This document shows positions 33,207 through 42,650 of a DNA stretch of 64,000 bases, piece after piece. Location of the stretch: assembly GCF_025244865.1 (NCBI RefSeq), contig NZ_CP104272.1, positions 2,914,001-2,978,000 on the forward strand, written 5' to 3'. The stretch comes from Arthrobacter sp. zg-Y1110 (GTDB lineage: Bacteria; Actinomycetota; Actinomycetes; Actinomycetales; Micrococcaceae). The position numbers and the translations under genes are program-made. The notes beneath the pieces were generated by a model. The model did no database searches and was not told the DNA's origin. It saw only the letters and a program-made list of their open reading frames with translations. Numbering within the stretch: the first letter of the stretch is position 1; each line of letters begins with the position of its first letter.

Positions 33207-33254
33207 CCAGGCCCGAAGGCCGGCCCAGCCACCCAGCCGGCCCAGCCAGCAGAC

Positions 33255-34100
33255 CTAAGCAGTCAGCTGCTTCGTGATCTCTTCGGCCCGAGCCGCTGCC
33301 GCACGGGCGCCGGCCTCGATCACGCCGGGCAGGTTCATCTCGTCGAAGGTCCGGATGGCCGCTTCCGTGGTGCCCTTGGGGCTGGTGACGGCTCGGCGCA
33401 GGGCCGGAGCATCGGCGTCGGGCTCGGCCAGCATGTATCCGGCACCGGCCACAGTTTCGCGGGCCAGCAGGGCCGAGAGGTCCGGGTCCAGACCGAGCTC
33501 GACGCCGGCCCGGGCCATGGCCTCGGCCAGGTAGAACGCGTAGGCGGGGCCGGAACCGCTGACGGCGGAAACGGCGTCGACTTGTTCTTCGGGCACCTCC
33601 ACCACGGTGCCGGTGGCGGACAGCACGCGGCGGGCCAGGTCCATCGCGTCCGGACCGGCGGAACTGCCTGCGGAGATGGACGTGACGCCGCGGCCGAGGC
33701 GGGACGGGGTGTTGGGCATCGCACGGATAACGGACTGGCCTTCCGGCAGCAGCGACTCCATCAGGGCCAGCGGCACCGCGGCAGCCACGCTCAGGACGAC
33801 GGCGCCGCGGGGCAGGTCCGCAGCGATTTCGCGCAGCAGGTCAGCCACGCCTACGGGCTTGACGCCCACAATGACGAGGTCGGCTCCGGCGACCGCTTTC
33901 CGGTTCGCGTCCGGATCCTCGCTGCCCGCAAGGACGGTGATGCCGTGGGCCGTGCGAAGCTCTTCGGCCCGTTCGGCCCGCCGGACGGTGGCGGTTACCT
34001 GCTCGGCGGCAAGGCCCCCGGCGAGGATTCCGCCGAGGATGGCTTCGTTCATCGAGCCGCAGCCAAGGAATGTCAGTCGGGGATTCTGTGCGCTTTCCAT
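33255..34100 (-). CDS. proC: Pyrroline-5-carboxylate reductase
   Basis: 281 residues. N-terminal Rossmann domain LTFLGCGSMNEAILGG (GxGxMxxAI typical of ProC), then VKPVGVADLLREI, and the C-terminal dimerisation/catalytic region SAVSGSGPAYAFYLAEAM and VTSPKGTTEAAI. It reduces pyrroline-5-carboxylate to proline with NAD(P)H. The frame is open to 34349, but the ATG at 34100 fits the family start; CAGAAT lies seven bases before it and no ribosome site is seen. Confidence 0.95.
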   Translation of the reverse strand: MESAQNPRLTFLGCGSMNEAILGGILAGGLAAEQVTATVRRAERAEELRTAHGITVLAGSEDPDANRKAVAGADLVIVGVKPVGVADLLREIAADLPRGAVVLSVAAAVPLALMESLLPEGQSVIRAMPNTPSRLGRGVTSISAGSSAGPDAMDLARRVLSATGTVVEVPEEQVDAVSAVSGSGPAYAFYLAEAMARAGVELGLDPDLSALLARETVAGAGYMLAEPDADAPALRRAVTSPKGTTEAAIRTFDEMNLPGVIEAGARAAAARAEEITKQLTA

Positions 34101-34168
34101 GACTTCGATTCTGTCATGCCGCGAATATGCCGCTTCTACGCCGGTTGCGGACCGCCGACGGCGGCCGG

Positions 34169-35005
34169 CTATCCGGCGTCGTGCCCGGCCAGGACTGTTT
34201 TGGGCCGGAGGTGCTCCCGCGCGAATTCCAGGGTCTGCTTCAACTGTTCCTCGCGCTCCCCCGCTCCCCGCGCCTTTCGGGTGCTGACTTCCACGGCCAC
34301 CACGCCGTCGAACCCGCCGTCGGCCAGGTAGGACAACGCCTCGGCGCACCGTTGCGTACCCTCACCGGGCAGCAGATGCTCATCCTTGCCGTTGGGAGTT
34401 CCGTCCGTGAGGTGGACGTGCCGGAGCCGATCCCCGAGTTTACGGATCTGCTCAAAGGAGTCCATACCGGCGATGGCAGCGTGGGAAAAGTCCCAGGTGA
34501 CGTTTTCATACGGCTCGGGGATCGGGTTCCAATGCGGCAGGTAGGCTTTTGCCTCACGCCCCCGGACCCGCCATGGATACATGTTCTCCACGGCGATGGT
34601 GACGCCGTATTGTTCGGCGATGTCCTTCACGCCTTCGGCGAAGTTCTCCGCATAACCCGTCTGCCACCGGAACGGCGGGTGCGCCACCACTGTGGAAGCA
34701 CCTACTTCCGCGGCCATCGCCGCGGACAGTTCGATCTTTGTCCAAGCCGCACCCCAGACCTGCTGCGTCAGGAGCAGGGTGGGAGCGTGGATGGCCAGGA
34801 TCGGCTGCTGGTACTGCTCGCTCAGCTCCCTAAGGGAGTCCGGGTCCTGACTGACCTGGCTGTTGGTGACCATGATTTCCACACCGTCATAGCCCAGGTC
34901 ATGAGCCACCGCGAAGGTGTCATGTACGGACAGCGGGTACACGGATGCACTGGACAGCGCCACCGGAATAGCGGCGCGTCCGGGCAGCGGGAGAGACGTC
35001 GGCAT
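34169..35005 (-). CDS. Sugar phosphate isomerase/epimerase (xylose-isomerase-like TIM barrel)
   Basis: 278 residues of the AP endonuclease 2/xylose-isomerase-like barrel. Likely metal ligands lie in GYDGVEIMV, AIHAPT, VVAHPP, VAVENMYPW, TWDFSHAA, HVHLTDG and VAVEVSTR, which trace the successive strands. A protein of this family sits between ppx and proC in other actinobacteria; the substrate is not established. The ATG at 35005 follows the ppx stop directly with GGAAAG ten bases upstream; an ATG at 35023 overlapping ppx is an alternative. Confidence 0.8.
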   Translation of the reverse strand: MPTSLPLPGRAAIPVALSSASVYPLSVHDTFAVAHDLGYDGVEIMVTNSQVSQDPDSLRELSEQYQQPILAIHAPTLLLTQQVWGAAWTKIELSAAMAAEVGASTVVAHPPFRWQTGYAENFAEGVKDIAEQYGVTIAVENMYPWRVRGREAKAYLPHWNPIPEPYENVTWDFSHAAIAGMDSFEQIRKLGDRLRHVHLTDGTPNGKDEHLLPGEGTQRCAEALSYLADGGFDGVVAVEVSTRKARGAGEREEQLKQTLEFAREHLRPKTVLAGHDAG

Positions 35006-35006
35006 G

Positions 35007-36029
35007 TCAGCTTGGCTTTCCATTGGACGAAGGACCCGCCCCTGCAGCCACGAGGAATTCCTCCCCTTCGGCGGGGCCGCGCGGCAGGTCGCCGGTTGTT
35101 TCAAAGCGAAGCGTGTCGAATCGGCGCAGGATCAAACCCTCGCGCAGGGCCCAGGGGCAGATCTTCAGGGACTGCACATCGAAGGCTTCCATGGCAGCCT
35201 GCGCCACCAGCGCTCCGGCAAGCATCTGCGGTGCGCGCAGCGCGGACACCCCGTCCAGTCCGGCACGGTCCCGGGCACTCAGGGCCCCCAACCGCTTGGT
35301 CCAGAGGGACAGGTCCTCCAACGTGAGCACGCGGGGCACAAACGGTCCGGCGGCCGACGGCGCGGCGCCGGCAATGCGCGCCAGCGACCGGAAGGTCTTG
35401 GACGTTCCGGCAACGAGGTCCGGTCGGCCGAAGGCGCTGAACTCCTCAGCCGCCTCCCCGACCATGCCGCGGATGTATTTGCGCAGCTTTTTGATGCTTT
35501 TGGGCGAGGGCGGATCCTCGGGAAGCCAGTCCCGGGTCAGCCGACCGGCACCGAGCGGCAGGGACCGGGCGATTTCCGGAAGCTCGTCCTGGCCCAGTGC
35601 CATCTCGAAGGAACCTCCGCCGATATCCAGGTCCAGGATGGAACCGGCACCCCAGCCGTACCAACGGCGGACGGCGAGGAAAGTCATCGCCGCTTCGTCT
35701 CCGCCGGAGAGTTCCTCCAGGTGCACCGGAGTCTCCCGGTGCACCCGGGCCAGGACCTCGGCGCCGTTGGCCGATTCCCGGATGGCCGAGGTGGAGAAGG
35801 CCAGCAGGTCCTGCGCACCGTGCCGGCGGGCGAAGTTCCAGGCCTCGTTGACGAACCCGATCAGTTCGTCCTGCCCGGCCTCGCTTATCGCGCCGTCGGC
35901 GTCCAGATAGGACACCAGCTGCAGCGGGCGCTTGTGCGAGGCGAAGGAGACGGGACGCGCACCGGGATGGGCGTCCACCAGCAGGAGGTGGACGGTGTTG
36001 GACCCGATGTCGAGAACGCCTAGGCGCAT
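35007..36029 (-). CDS. Ppx/GppA family phosphatase
   Basis: 340 residues of the actin-like ASKHA fold. N-terminal LGVLDIGSNTVHLLLVD is phosphate motif 1 and LDLDIGGGSFEMALG phosphate motif 2; AFSTSAIRESANG holds the catalytic Glu. It lacks the C-terminal HD domain of long exopolyphosphatases, as in mycobacterial Ppx1. It hydrolyses polyphosphate and/or pppGpp. The ATG has GATAAT exactly six bases upstream. Same direction as the isomerase and proC. Confidence 0.88.
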   Translation of the reverse strand: MRLGVLDIGSNTVHLLLVDAHPGARPVSFASHKRPLQLVSYLDADGAISEAGQDELIGFVNEAWNFARRHGAQDLLAFSTSAIRESANGAEVLARVHRETPVHLEELSGGDEAAMTFLAVRRWYGWGAGSILDLDIGGGSFEMALGQDELPEIARSLPLGAGRLTRDWLPEDPPSPKSIKKLRKYIRGMVGEAAEEFSAFGRPDLVAGTSKTFRSLARIAGAAPSAAGPFVPRVLTLEDLSLWTKRLGALSARDRAGLDGVSALRAPQMLAGALVAQAAMEAFDVQSLKICPWALREGLILRRFDTLRFETTGDLPRGPAEGEEFLVAAGAGPSSNGKPS

Positions 36030-36035
36030 GATTCC

Positions 36036-36041
36036 ATTATC
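36036..36041 (-). promoter_or_regulatory. -10 hexamer GATAAT of ppx-type gene
   Basis: GATAAT, GGAATC, ATG at 36029; leaderless arrangement inside the topA-ppx gap. Confidence 0.5.
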
Positions 36042-36054
36042 GCTCTACCGGCCC

Positions 36055-38790
36055 CTACTTCTTCGCCGGAGCTTTCCGAGGCGCCGCGCGCTTCTTCACG
36101 GGTTTCTTCGCCGGGCCCTTCTCGCGCTTCTCCGCCAGCAGCTCAATGGCCTGCTCCCGGGTCAGCTCCTCGATGGCCGTGGAGCGGGGCACCGTGATGT
36201 TGGTGATGCCGTCCGTGATGTAGGGACCGAAGCGGCCGTCCTTCACCACAATCGGCTTTTCCGACACGGGATCAGCACCGAATTCCGCGAGCGGTGCCGC
36301 AGCCTGCCGGCCGCCGCGCTGCTTGGGCTGGGAATAGATCTCCAGCGCCTGCTCGAGCGTGATCGTGAAGATCTCCTCTTCGGAACCGATGGACCGTGAA
36401 TCCGTGCCCTTCTTCAGGTACGGACCGAACCGGCCGTTCTGCACCGTGATCTCGTTACCCTCGGCGTCGGTGCCCAGGACGCGCGGCAGCTTCATCAGCT
36501 TCAGCGCCTCTTCCAGGGTCACCGTTTCCACGCTCATGGACTTGAAGAGCGAGCCGGTGCGCGGCTTGACCTTCACCGGCTTCTTCGGAGGCTTGGGCTT
36601 GCCGTTCTTGTAGTACTCCACCGGCTGGTTCGCCAGGTCCTCTTCGGTGGGTTCCGGGATCAGCTCGATCACGTACGGGCCGTAGCGGCCGTTGCGGGCC
36701 ACGATGGTCCGGCCCGTCTCCGGATCGGTACCCAGCACGCGCTCTTCGGGAGCGGCGGTCTCCATCAGTTCCACGGCCTTTTCGGCGGTGAGTTCGTCAG
36801 GGGCCAGGTCCTCGGGAACGTTCGCCCGCTCGGGCTCGGTCCCTTCGGGTGCGTCTGCGGGCAGCGGACGCTCCAGGTAGGGGCCGAACTTGCCCACGCG
36901 CAGCACAATGCCGTCGGCAATCTCGATCGAGTTGATCGCCTTGGCGTCGATTTCGCCGAGATCGTTCACGATGGTGTGCAGGCCGGTCTGCACCCGGTCG
37001 CCGTAGTAGAACTGGTTCAGCCACTCCACGCGGCCGGCTTCGCCGCGGGAGATACGGTCCAGGTCCTCTTCGAGCTCCGCGGTGAAGTCGTAGTCCACGT
37101 AATCCGTGAAGTGTTCCTCCAGCAGGCGGACCACGGAGAACGCGATCCAGCTCGGCACGAGTGCCTGGCCGCGGCTGGTGACATAGCCGCGGTCCATGAT
37201 CGTGGAGATGGTGGCGGCGTACGTGGAGGGGCGGCCGATGCCAAGTTCTTCGAGCATCTTCACCAGCGACGCTTCAGTGAAACGCGGCGGCGGGGAGGTC
37301 TCGTGGCCGCCGGCAGCGATGTCTGCAGCGGTCAGGGTGTCCTGGGCCTTCAGCACCGGCAGGCGGGCGCCTTCGGTACCCTCGGCCTCGTCGTCGTCGC
37401 GGACGGCGTCGCGGCCCTCTTCATAGGCAGCCATGAAGCCGCGGAAGGTGATGACCGTACCGGAAGCCGAGAACTCGGCGTCGCGCCCGTCAGCGGACAC
37501 CGCACCGATGCGCACGGATGCCGTGGAACCCTTGGCATCGGCCATCTGGGAGGCGACGGTGCGCTTCCAGATCAGCTCGTAAAGCCGGAACTCGTCGCCG
37601 CGCAGCGAGGAGGCAACCTGTGCCGGAGTGCGGAAGGAGTCACCGGCGGGGCGGATGGCTTCGTGCGCTTCCTGGGCGTTCTTGGACTTGCCCTTGTAGA
37701 CGCGCCGGGCTTCGGGCACGTACTCGGGGCCGTAAAGCTCCGAGGCCTGGCGGCGGGCGGCGTTGATGGCCTGGTCCGACAGCGCCGGAGAGTCTGTACG
37801 CATATAGGTGATGTAGCCGTTTTCGTACAGCCGCTGGGCCACCTGCATGGTCACCCGCGAGGAGAAGCGCAGCTTGCGGCCGGCCTCCTGCTGCAGGGTG
37901 GAGGTGGTGAACGGCGCGGCCGGACGGCGGGTGTACGGCTTGGTGTCGACGGAACGGACGCTGAACGCGGCCGATTCCAGGCCGGCGGCGAGCGACACGG
38001 CTGCTGCTTCGTCCAGGTGCACGGCGGTCTTGGACTTCAGCTCACCCCGGTCGGTGAAGTCCTTGCCGGTGGCTACGCGGGAGCCGTCAACGGAGACCAG
38101 GCGGGCCTTGAATTTCTCGGCGGCTTCCGTGGCGAAGGTTCCCACGAGGTCCCAGTACGACGCCGCGCGGAACGCCATGCGCTCCCGCTCGCGTTCGACC
38201 ACGAGTCGGGTGGCGACGGACTGCACGCGTCCGGCGGACAGGCCGCGGGCAACCTTGCGCCACAGCACGGGGGAAATCTCGTAGCCGTAGAGCCGGTCAA
38301 GGATACGGCGGGTTTCCTGGGCATCCACCATGGCGACGTCGACGTCGCGCATTTCCAGCAGGGCGCGCTGGATGGCTTCCTTGGTGATTTCGGGGAAGGT
38401 CAGGCGGTGCACCGGGACCTTGGGCTTGAGCACCTGGAGCAGGTGCCAGGCAATGGCTTCACCTTCGCGGTCACCGTCAGTTGCGAGGTAGAGTTCGTCG
38501 GCGTCCTTGAGGGCCGCCTTGAGCTCGGCGACCTTCTTCTTCTTGTCCGCGGAGACCACGTAATACGGCTCGAAGTCATTGTCGAGGTCCACGGCAAACT
38601 TGCCGACGCCCGTCTTCTTCAACTCGGCGGGCAGGTCGGAGGGCTGCGGAAGATCACGGATGTGACCCATCGACGCCGTCACCTCGAAGCCTTCGCCGAG
38701 GTACCCGGCGATGGTCTTGCCCTTGGCCGGAGACTCGACAATTACAAGCTTCTTCTTGCCGGTCTTCTTGTCCGTTGCCTTAACTGGCAC
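36055..38790 (-). CDS. topA: DNA topoisomerase I
   Basis: 911 residues, type IA. TOPRIM domain with VIVESPAKGKT (E19) and the Asp-rich ATDGDREGEAIAW; catalytic tyrosine Y329 in ITYMRTDS. After residue 600 come four or more topo I C-terminal repeats (each with NGRYGPYV or NGRFGPYL) instead of zinc fingers, then a Lys/Pro/Ala tail, the standard actinobacterial arrangement. It relaxes negative supercoils behind polymerases. GTG start with AGGAG seven bases upstream. Confidence 0.96.
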   Translation of the reverse strand: MPVKATDKKTGKKKLVIVESPAKGKTIAGYLGEGFEVTASMGHIRDLPQPSDLPAELKKTGVGKFAVDLDNDFEPYYVVSADKKKKVAELKAALKDADELYLATDGDREGEAIAWHLLQVLKPKVPVHRLTFPEITKEAIQRALLEMRDVDVAMVDAQETRRILDRLYGYEISPVLWRKVARGLSAGRVQSVATRLVVERERERMAFRAASYWDLVGTFATEAAEKFKARLVSVDGSRVATGKDFTDRGELKSKTAVHLDEAAAVSLAAGLESAAFSVRSVDTKPYTRRPAAPFTTSTLQQEAGRKLRFSSRVTMQVAQRLYENGYITYMRTDSPALSDQAINAARRQASELYGPEYVPEARRVYKGKSKNAQEAHEAIRPAGDSFRTPAQVASSLRGDEFRLYELIWKRTVASQMADAKGSTASVRIGAVSADGRDAEFSASGTVITFRGFMAAYEEGRDAVRDDDEAEGTEGARLPVLKAQDTLTAADIAAGGHETSPPPRFTEASLVKMLEELGIGRPSTYAATISTIMDRGYVTSRGQALVPSWIAFSVVRLLEEHFTDYVDYDFTAELEEDLDRISRGEAGRVEWLNQFYYGDRVQTGLHTIVNDLGEIDAKAINSIEIADGIVLRVGKFGPYLERPLPADAPEGTEPERANVPEDLAPDELTAEKAVELMETAAPEERVLGTDPETGRTIVARNGRYGPYVIELIPEPTEEDLANQPVEYYKNGKPKPPKKPVKVKPRTGSLFKSMSVETVTLEEALKLMKLPRVLGTDAEGNEITVQNGRFGPYLKKGTDSRSIGSEEEIFTITLEQALEIYSQPKQRGGRQAAAPLAEFGADPVSEKPIVVKDGRFGPYITDGITNITVPRSTAIEELTREQAIELLAEKREKGPAKKPVKKRAAPRKAPAKK

Positions 38791-38956
38791 TGTTCTCCTA
38801 CGTAACGGGGTGGTTCAAATAAGTTCGGGGCGCTTCGTTCCGGCGCTTTGGTGCATCGGCAGTCCGGTACATCCACAGACAGTATGCGCGATGCCCCAGC
38901 ACTAGGGTAACCGGAAAGCACCGCAGGCATGATCTGCACCGGGACAGGCGCGGGGC

Positions 38957-40576
38957 CTACCAGCGGTCCGGAACGAGGAACCCGTCCAAGACCAGATTAC
39001 GCACTTCCGCGATCAGGTTTTCGCCAAACTCAGGTTCCGGGCGGTCCAGCAGGGCGGCGAGGGCTGAGACTATCTGACCCACGGAGAGCTCGCCGTCGCA
39101 GGCTGACACGAACCCGGTGAGCTCCGTGCTCATGAGGTTGGTCCGCCGCAGTCCCGCGCCCTGACGGAGCAGAATCACCCCCGGATGCTCGGCCCCGGGG
39201 CGCTGATGGCGTTCCTCCGTCACGTCGTCGGCGACCAGAAGGTGCACTGTTTCCAGCTTGGTGCGGCTGCTGACCCAGTCGAACCGGCGTACGGCGGCAT
39301 CCAGGTGCGGCCCCACGGGCTGTTCGATGGGGTGGGTGATTTCCTCGAACCTGCGCAGCGGCTCGGCGCCGGGCTTCCGCCGTCGGCGCAGCCAAAGTGA
39401 GCCGAACCCCACAGTGCCGACATCCCGGGAAGCAAAATCCTCCAGGTAGCCGGCGTACGCCGCAGCGTATTCCTCGCGTTCGCGGCCCTGCGCGGCGTCG
39501 CGGAGCCACATTTCGGCGTACTCCGTAGGGGTGAGCGTTTCGCGCTGGATAACCCAGGCGTCCGTCCCGTCCGGAAGCCATTCCTCGAGCCGGGCGGACC
39601 ATTCCTCGTCGCGGCCGGCCGGGATCTCCCAGTTGCCCAGCATCTGGGCGGTGCCGCCCGGACGCAGGACCTCCTCGAGGCCGGCCACCAGGGCAGCGAC
39701 GATGCCGTCACCGGCCAGGCCGCCGTCGCGGTAGGTGTACCTCTCATCGTCGTCGCCGCCCGTGCGCGGAGTGATGACGAACGGCGGGTTGGAGACCACC
39801 AAATCAAACTTTTCGCCCGCCACCGGCTCCAGCAGGCTGCCCAGCCGGAGGGTGAACCGATCCTCGGGCTGGTCCGGATCGATGTCCAGCTGGGGCGCGT
39901 TGAGCAGCAGGTTGAACCGGGCGAAGCCGAGGGCACGCTCGGAAATGTCGGTTGCCGTGACATGGTCCGCGTGCCGGAGCAGATGGAAGGTCTGGATCCC
40001 GCATCCGGTGCCCAGATCCAGGGCACGTCCCACGGGCGCGCGTACGGTGAGCTGGGCCAGGCTCAGGGAGGCCTGCCCGATGCCAAGGACGTGGTCGCGG
40101 CGCAGTACGCCGGGCCGCTGGTGGCTGCCCAGGTCGCTGGCCACCCAGAGGTCACCGTCGGGGTTCCCGGCGGAACCGGTGCCGCCGTCGTCGGTGCCGT
40201 AGGGTCGCAGGTCCACTGCTGCACGGAAGGTGCCGAAGATGCGTCCGCGTTCAATGAGCCCGAGTTCCAGCAGGCCTTCGGTGCCGGTGCGCGGGAACGC
40301 GCTGTCCAGTTCGACCCGCTCAGCTGTTTCCCCCAACAGCCAAAGCTGGATGGGAACCGCCACTCGACGCGGCGATGCCGCTTCCGCTTCCGCACGGCAG
40401 GCCAGCAGGGCCGGAACCAGCTGGTCCCGCTGCAGGGCCGCCGAGGCGGCCTCGCCAAGGAACCCGGCCACACCGTTTACGGTGTATCCGGCCTCCTCCA
40501 GATCGGCGGCGAGCGCCTTGAGGAGCCAGGTGTCGCGGCTCAGGGGGGCGGAAGGAACGGAAGAGAAATCAATCAC
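38957..40576 (-). CDS. Class I SAM-dependent methyltransferase (NPPF type)
   Basis: 539 residues. Residues 1-170 form an N-terminal domain without a familiar motif, then the methyltransferase core starts with LDLGTGCGIQTFHLL (SAM loop), VTATDISERAL, and VSNPPFVIT, the NPPF motif of enzymes that methylate planar nitrogens in rRNA, DNA or glutamine. The C-terminal 150 residues include a winged-helix-like end. It resembles the large actinobacterial methyltransferases of unknown target. GTG start; TAGACT lies seven bases upstream with GGGGG between. Confidence 0.82.
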   Translation of the reverse strand: MIDFSSVPSAPLSRDTWLLKALAADLEEAGYTVNGVAGFLGEAASAALQRDQLVPALLACRAEAEAASPRRVAVPIQLWLLGETAERVELDSAFPRTGTEGLLELGLIERGRIFGTFRAAVDLRPYGTDDGGTGSAGNPDGDLWVASDLGSHQRPGVLRRDHVLGIGQASLSLAQLTVRAPVGRALDLGTGCGIQTFHLLRHADHVTATDISERALGFARFNLLLNAPQLDIDPDQPEDRFTLRLGSLLEPVAGEKFDLVVSNPPFVITPRTGGDDDERYTYRDGGLAGDGIVAALVAGLEEVLRPGGTAQMLGNWEIPAGRDEEWSARLEEWLPDGTDAWVIQRETLTPTEYAEMWLRDAAQGREREEYAAAYAGYLEDFASRDVGTVGFGSLWLRRRRKPGAEPLRRFEEITHPIEQPVGPHLDAAVRRFDWVSSRTKLETVHLLVADDVTEERHQRPGAEHPGVILLRQGAGLRRTNLMSTELTGFVSACDGELSVGQIVSALAALLDRPEPEFGENLIAEVRNLVLDGFLVPDRW

Positions 40577-40583
40577 ATCCCCC

Positions 40584-40589
40584 AGTCTA
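40584..40589 (-). promoter_or_regulatory. -10 hexamer TAGACT of methyltransferase gene
   Basis: TAGACT, seven bases, GTG at 40576. The spacer GGGGGAT could also serve as a ribosome site on a longer transcript. Confidence 0.45.
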
Positions 40590-40676
40590 GGGCCGCGCTA
40601 TCGGCGGTCCGTGCAATCGGCGGACGGGCACCCCCTTCGCTTTCCGGATGCACCCGTCCGCCTGCCGGAGAGCCCG

Positions 40677-42491
40677 CTACCCGGCTGTGCCCTGCACTCC
40701 GGCCACCGACGCCGGTGCTTCTGCCGGTGCTGCTGCCGGTACCGCCGGTTCTGCTGCCGGTGCCGACATAAATGCCGCCGGTGCTGCCGCCGCAGGGCCC
40801 ACAGCGGAGAGCCCGTGCGCAGCCGCGTGCCGGGCAGCGCGGTAACCGAAGACCACGGCCGGTGCGATGGTTGCCCCGGCCCCTGGATAGGTGCGGCCCA
40901 TGACCGACGCAGTCGTATTTCCAGCGGCATACAGGCCGGGAATGACACTGCCGTCCTCGCGGAGCACACGCGCATCGGCGTCCGTCACCAGACCGCCCTT
41001 GGTGCCCAGGTCCCCGGGGTACAGGCGCACGGCGGAAAACGGCCCCTTTTCCAGCGGACCCAGGTTCGGGTTCGGCTTCACCCGCGGATCGCTGTAGTAG
41101 TTGTCATAGACGGTGTCGCCGCGATGGAAATCTTCGTCGACTCCGGTCTGCGCGAAGCCGTTGAACCGTTCCACAGTGGCCTGCAGGGCGGCCGGCGGGA
41201 CACCCATCTTCTCCGCCAGGCCCGCCACCGTGTCGTCCCGAAGCAGCAGTCCCTGCCGCGTCCAGTCCTTGCGCCCGATCAGCAGGGCGTTGAACAGGTA
41301 GCGGCGGGCGTGCCTGGCTTCGAACACCAGCCAGGCGGGATCGCCCGGTACTTTTCTGTTGTTCTCGAGCATGTGGTGACCGAAATCCACGTAGGATTCG
41401 GACTCGTTCAGGAACCGCTTGCCCGTAGCGTCCACCACCAGGGAGAACGGCATGGACCGCTCCGCAAGGGTGAAGGTGACCTTCCCCTTGGGCCCGACGG
41501 CGGTCGGCCCCCACCAGGCATCGTCCATGAGCGCCAGCGCGCCGCCCCGGGAGGCCACAATGTCGATGGCCTGTCCGAGGTCGCCTTCCGGCGCCGAGGA
41601 GTATTCCTTCTCGAGGCCCTGGTATTTTTCCCGCCATTCGGCGTTTCGTGCAAAGCCGCCGGCGCCCAGCACCACGCCGTGCCTGGCCCGAATCCGGACG
41701 TCCCGCCCCTGACGGCGGACGACGGCGCCCAGCACCGCGCCGTCGTCGTCCTGGACCAGATCCGTCAGCGGTGCCGAGAGCCAGACCGGCGTCTGCTGGT
41801 TACGCACGATGTACATCAGCGACGAGGACAGGGCTCCGCCCAGACCGTACAGCCGTTTGCCGCGGACCAGGCCCCCGAGGGTGCGGAAAACGAAGCGTGC
41901 GCCGCGGATGAACCCGCTCGGCGTAGACCAGGCCCTGGAGAGCTCCCAGACATCGTCGGTGGCCAGCGGTGCGGGAATGCCCGACGCCGCCGGACGGGAC
42001 TGCTTGAACCACGGCCCCAGCAGTTTCGTGTCGAAGGCCTTCACTTCGAGGGAACGTCCGACCATGCCGCCGGGCCGGTCCGGGTAGTAGTCCGGGTAGT
42101 CCTTGGAGCGCATCCACTGCACCCCGAGACCGCCCAGGAACGTCACGACCTCGGGCACGGTGCGCAGGAACGCGAGCTTGCGTTCGCGGGAGGAGACGGG
42201 GCCGACGTCGGCAATCACCTCTTCCATGTAGGTGAGCGCGTTCTCCTGGCTGTCCTGCACCCCTGCCTCTTTCATCAGGGGGTTGTTGGGCATCCAGAGG
42301 CCGCCGCCGGAAATGGAGGTGGTGCCGCCCCAAAGCTTGGTGCTTTCCACAACCAGGACATCCAGTCCCTCGTCAGCTGCCGTGATGGCCGCTGTCAGCG
42401 CGGCTGCTCCCGATCCCACCACCAGGACATCGACTATCCGGTCCCAGTCATTTGTCGTCTTTGCGGCGTCCGCCGTGTCAACCGTTTCCAT
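40677..42491 (-). CDS. FAD-dependent oxidoreductase, 3-ketosteroid dehydrogenase type
   Basis: 604 residues. DVLVVGSGAAALTAAITAA is the FAD Rossmann motif, GGTTSISGGGLWMPNN the KstD/fumarate-reductase signature, and NTTASVMGRTYPGAGATI the C-terminal FAD-contact region. Members oxidise ring A of 3-ketosteroids or related enones; with no steroid genes around, the true substrate is open. The last 45 residues are almost only Ala, Pro, Val and Glu, an unusual tail. Strong ribosome site GGGGGAG before the ATG. Confidence 0.85.
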   Translation of the reverse strand: METVDTADAAKTTNDWDRIVDVLVVGSGAAALTAAITAADEGLDVLVVESTKLWGGTTSISGGGLWMPNNPLMKEAGVQDSQENALTYMEEVIADVGPVSSRERKLAFLRTVPEVVTFLGGLGVQWMRSKDYPDYYPDRPGGMVGRSLEVKAFDTKLLGPWFKQSRPAASGIPAPLATDDVWELSRAWSTPSGFIRGARFVFRTLGGLVRGKRLYGLGGALSSSLMYIVRNQQTPVWLSAPLTDLVQDDDGAVLGAVVRRQGRDVRIRARHGVVLGAGGFARNAEWREKYQGLEKEYSSAPEGDLGQAIDIVASRGGALALMDDAWWGPTAVGPKGKVTFTLAERSMPFSLVVDATGKRFLNESESYVDFGHHMLENNRKVPGDPAWLVFEARHARRYLFNALLIGRKDWTRQGLLLRDDTVAGLAEKMGVPPAALQATVERFNGFAQTGVDEDFHRGDTVYDNYYSDPRVKPNPNLGPLEKGPFSAVRLYPGDLGTKGGLVTDADARVLREDGSVIPGLYAAGNTTASVMGRTYPGAGATIAPAVVFGYRAARHAAAHGLSAVGPAAAAPAAFMSAPAAEPAVPAAAPAEAPASVAGVQGTAG

Positions 42492-42650
42492 ACTCCCCCG
42501 CCTTTTGGGCTGCGCCCGAATCCGGGGTGCCCGGCAGACGCCGGTTCCGCTCAGGCCTTTTCCGGGCGTCAGCGCCCGTGCCGCGATGCTAACAACGGAG
42601 GGTGGGGAAGTACATAGGCAGTTAGCCGCAACCTAAGTAATTTTCGGGCG

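Larger units (their letters stand above)
32434..33254. other. 820-bp non-coding mosaic of repeats
   Basis: No convincing gene between ktrA and proC. The stretch is built from a left tandem array (32473-32591), a left inverted arm (32594-32656), a central part with three copies of CCCTGCGGTTTGTG or its complement (32871-32884, 32891-32904, 32937-32950), a right tandem array (33000-33154) and a right inverted arm (33143-33206). Motifs CCGAAGGG and CCGCAGGG recur throughout. Apparent open frames here read only repeat units. Confidence 0.85.

Noticed and set aside
36976..38805. 609-codon open frame antisense to topA
   Set aside because: Shadow of a conserved gene; no recognisable product.
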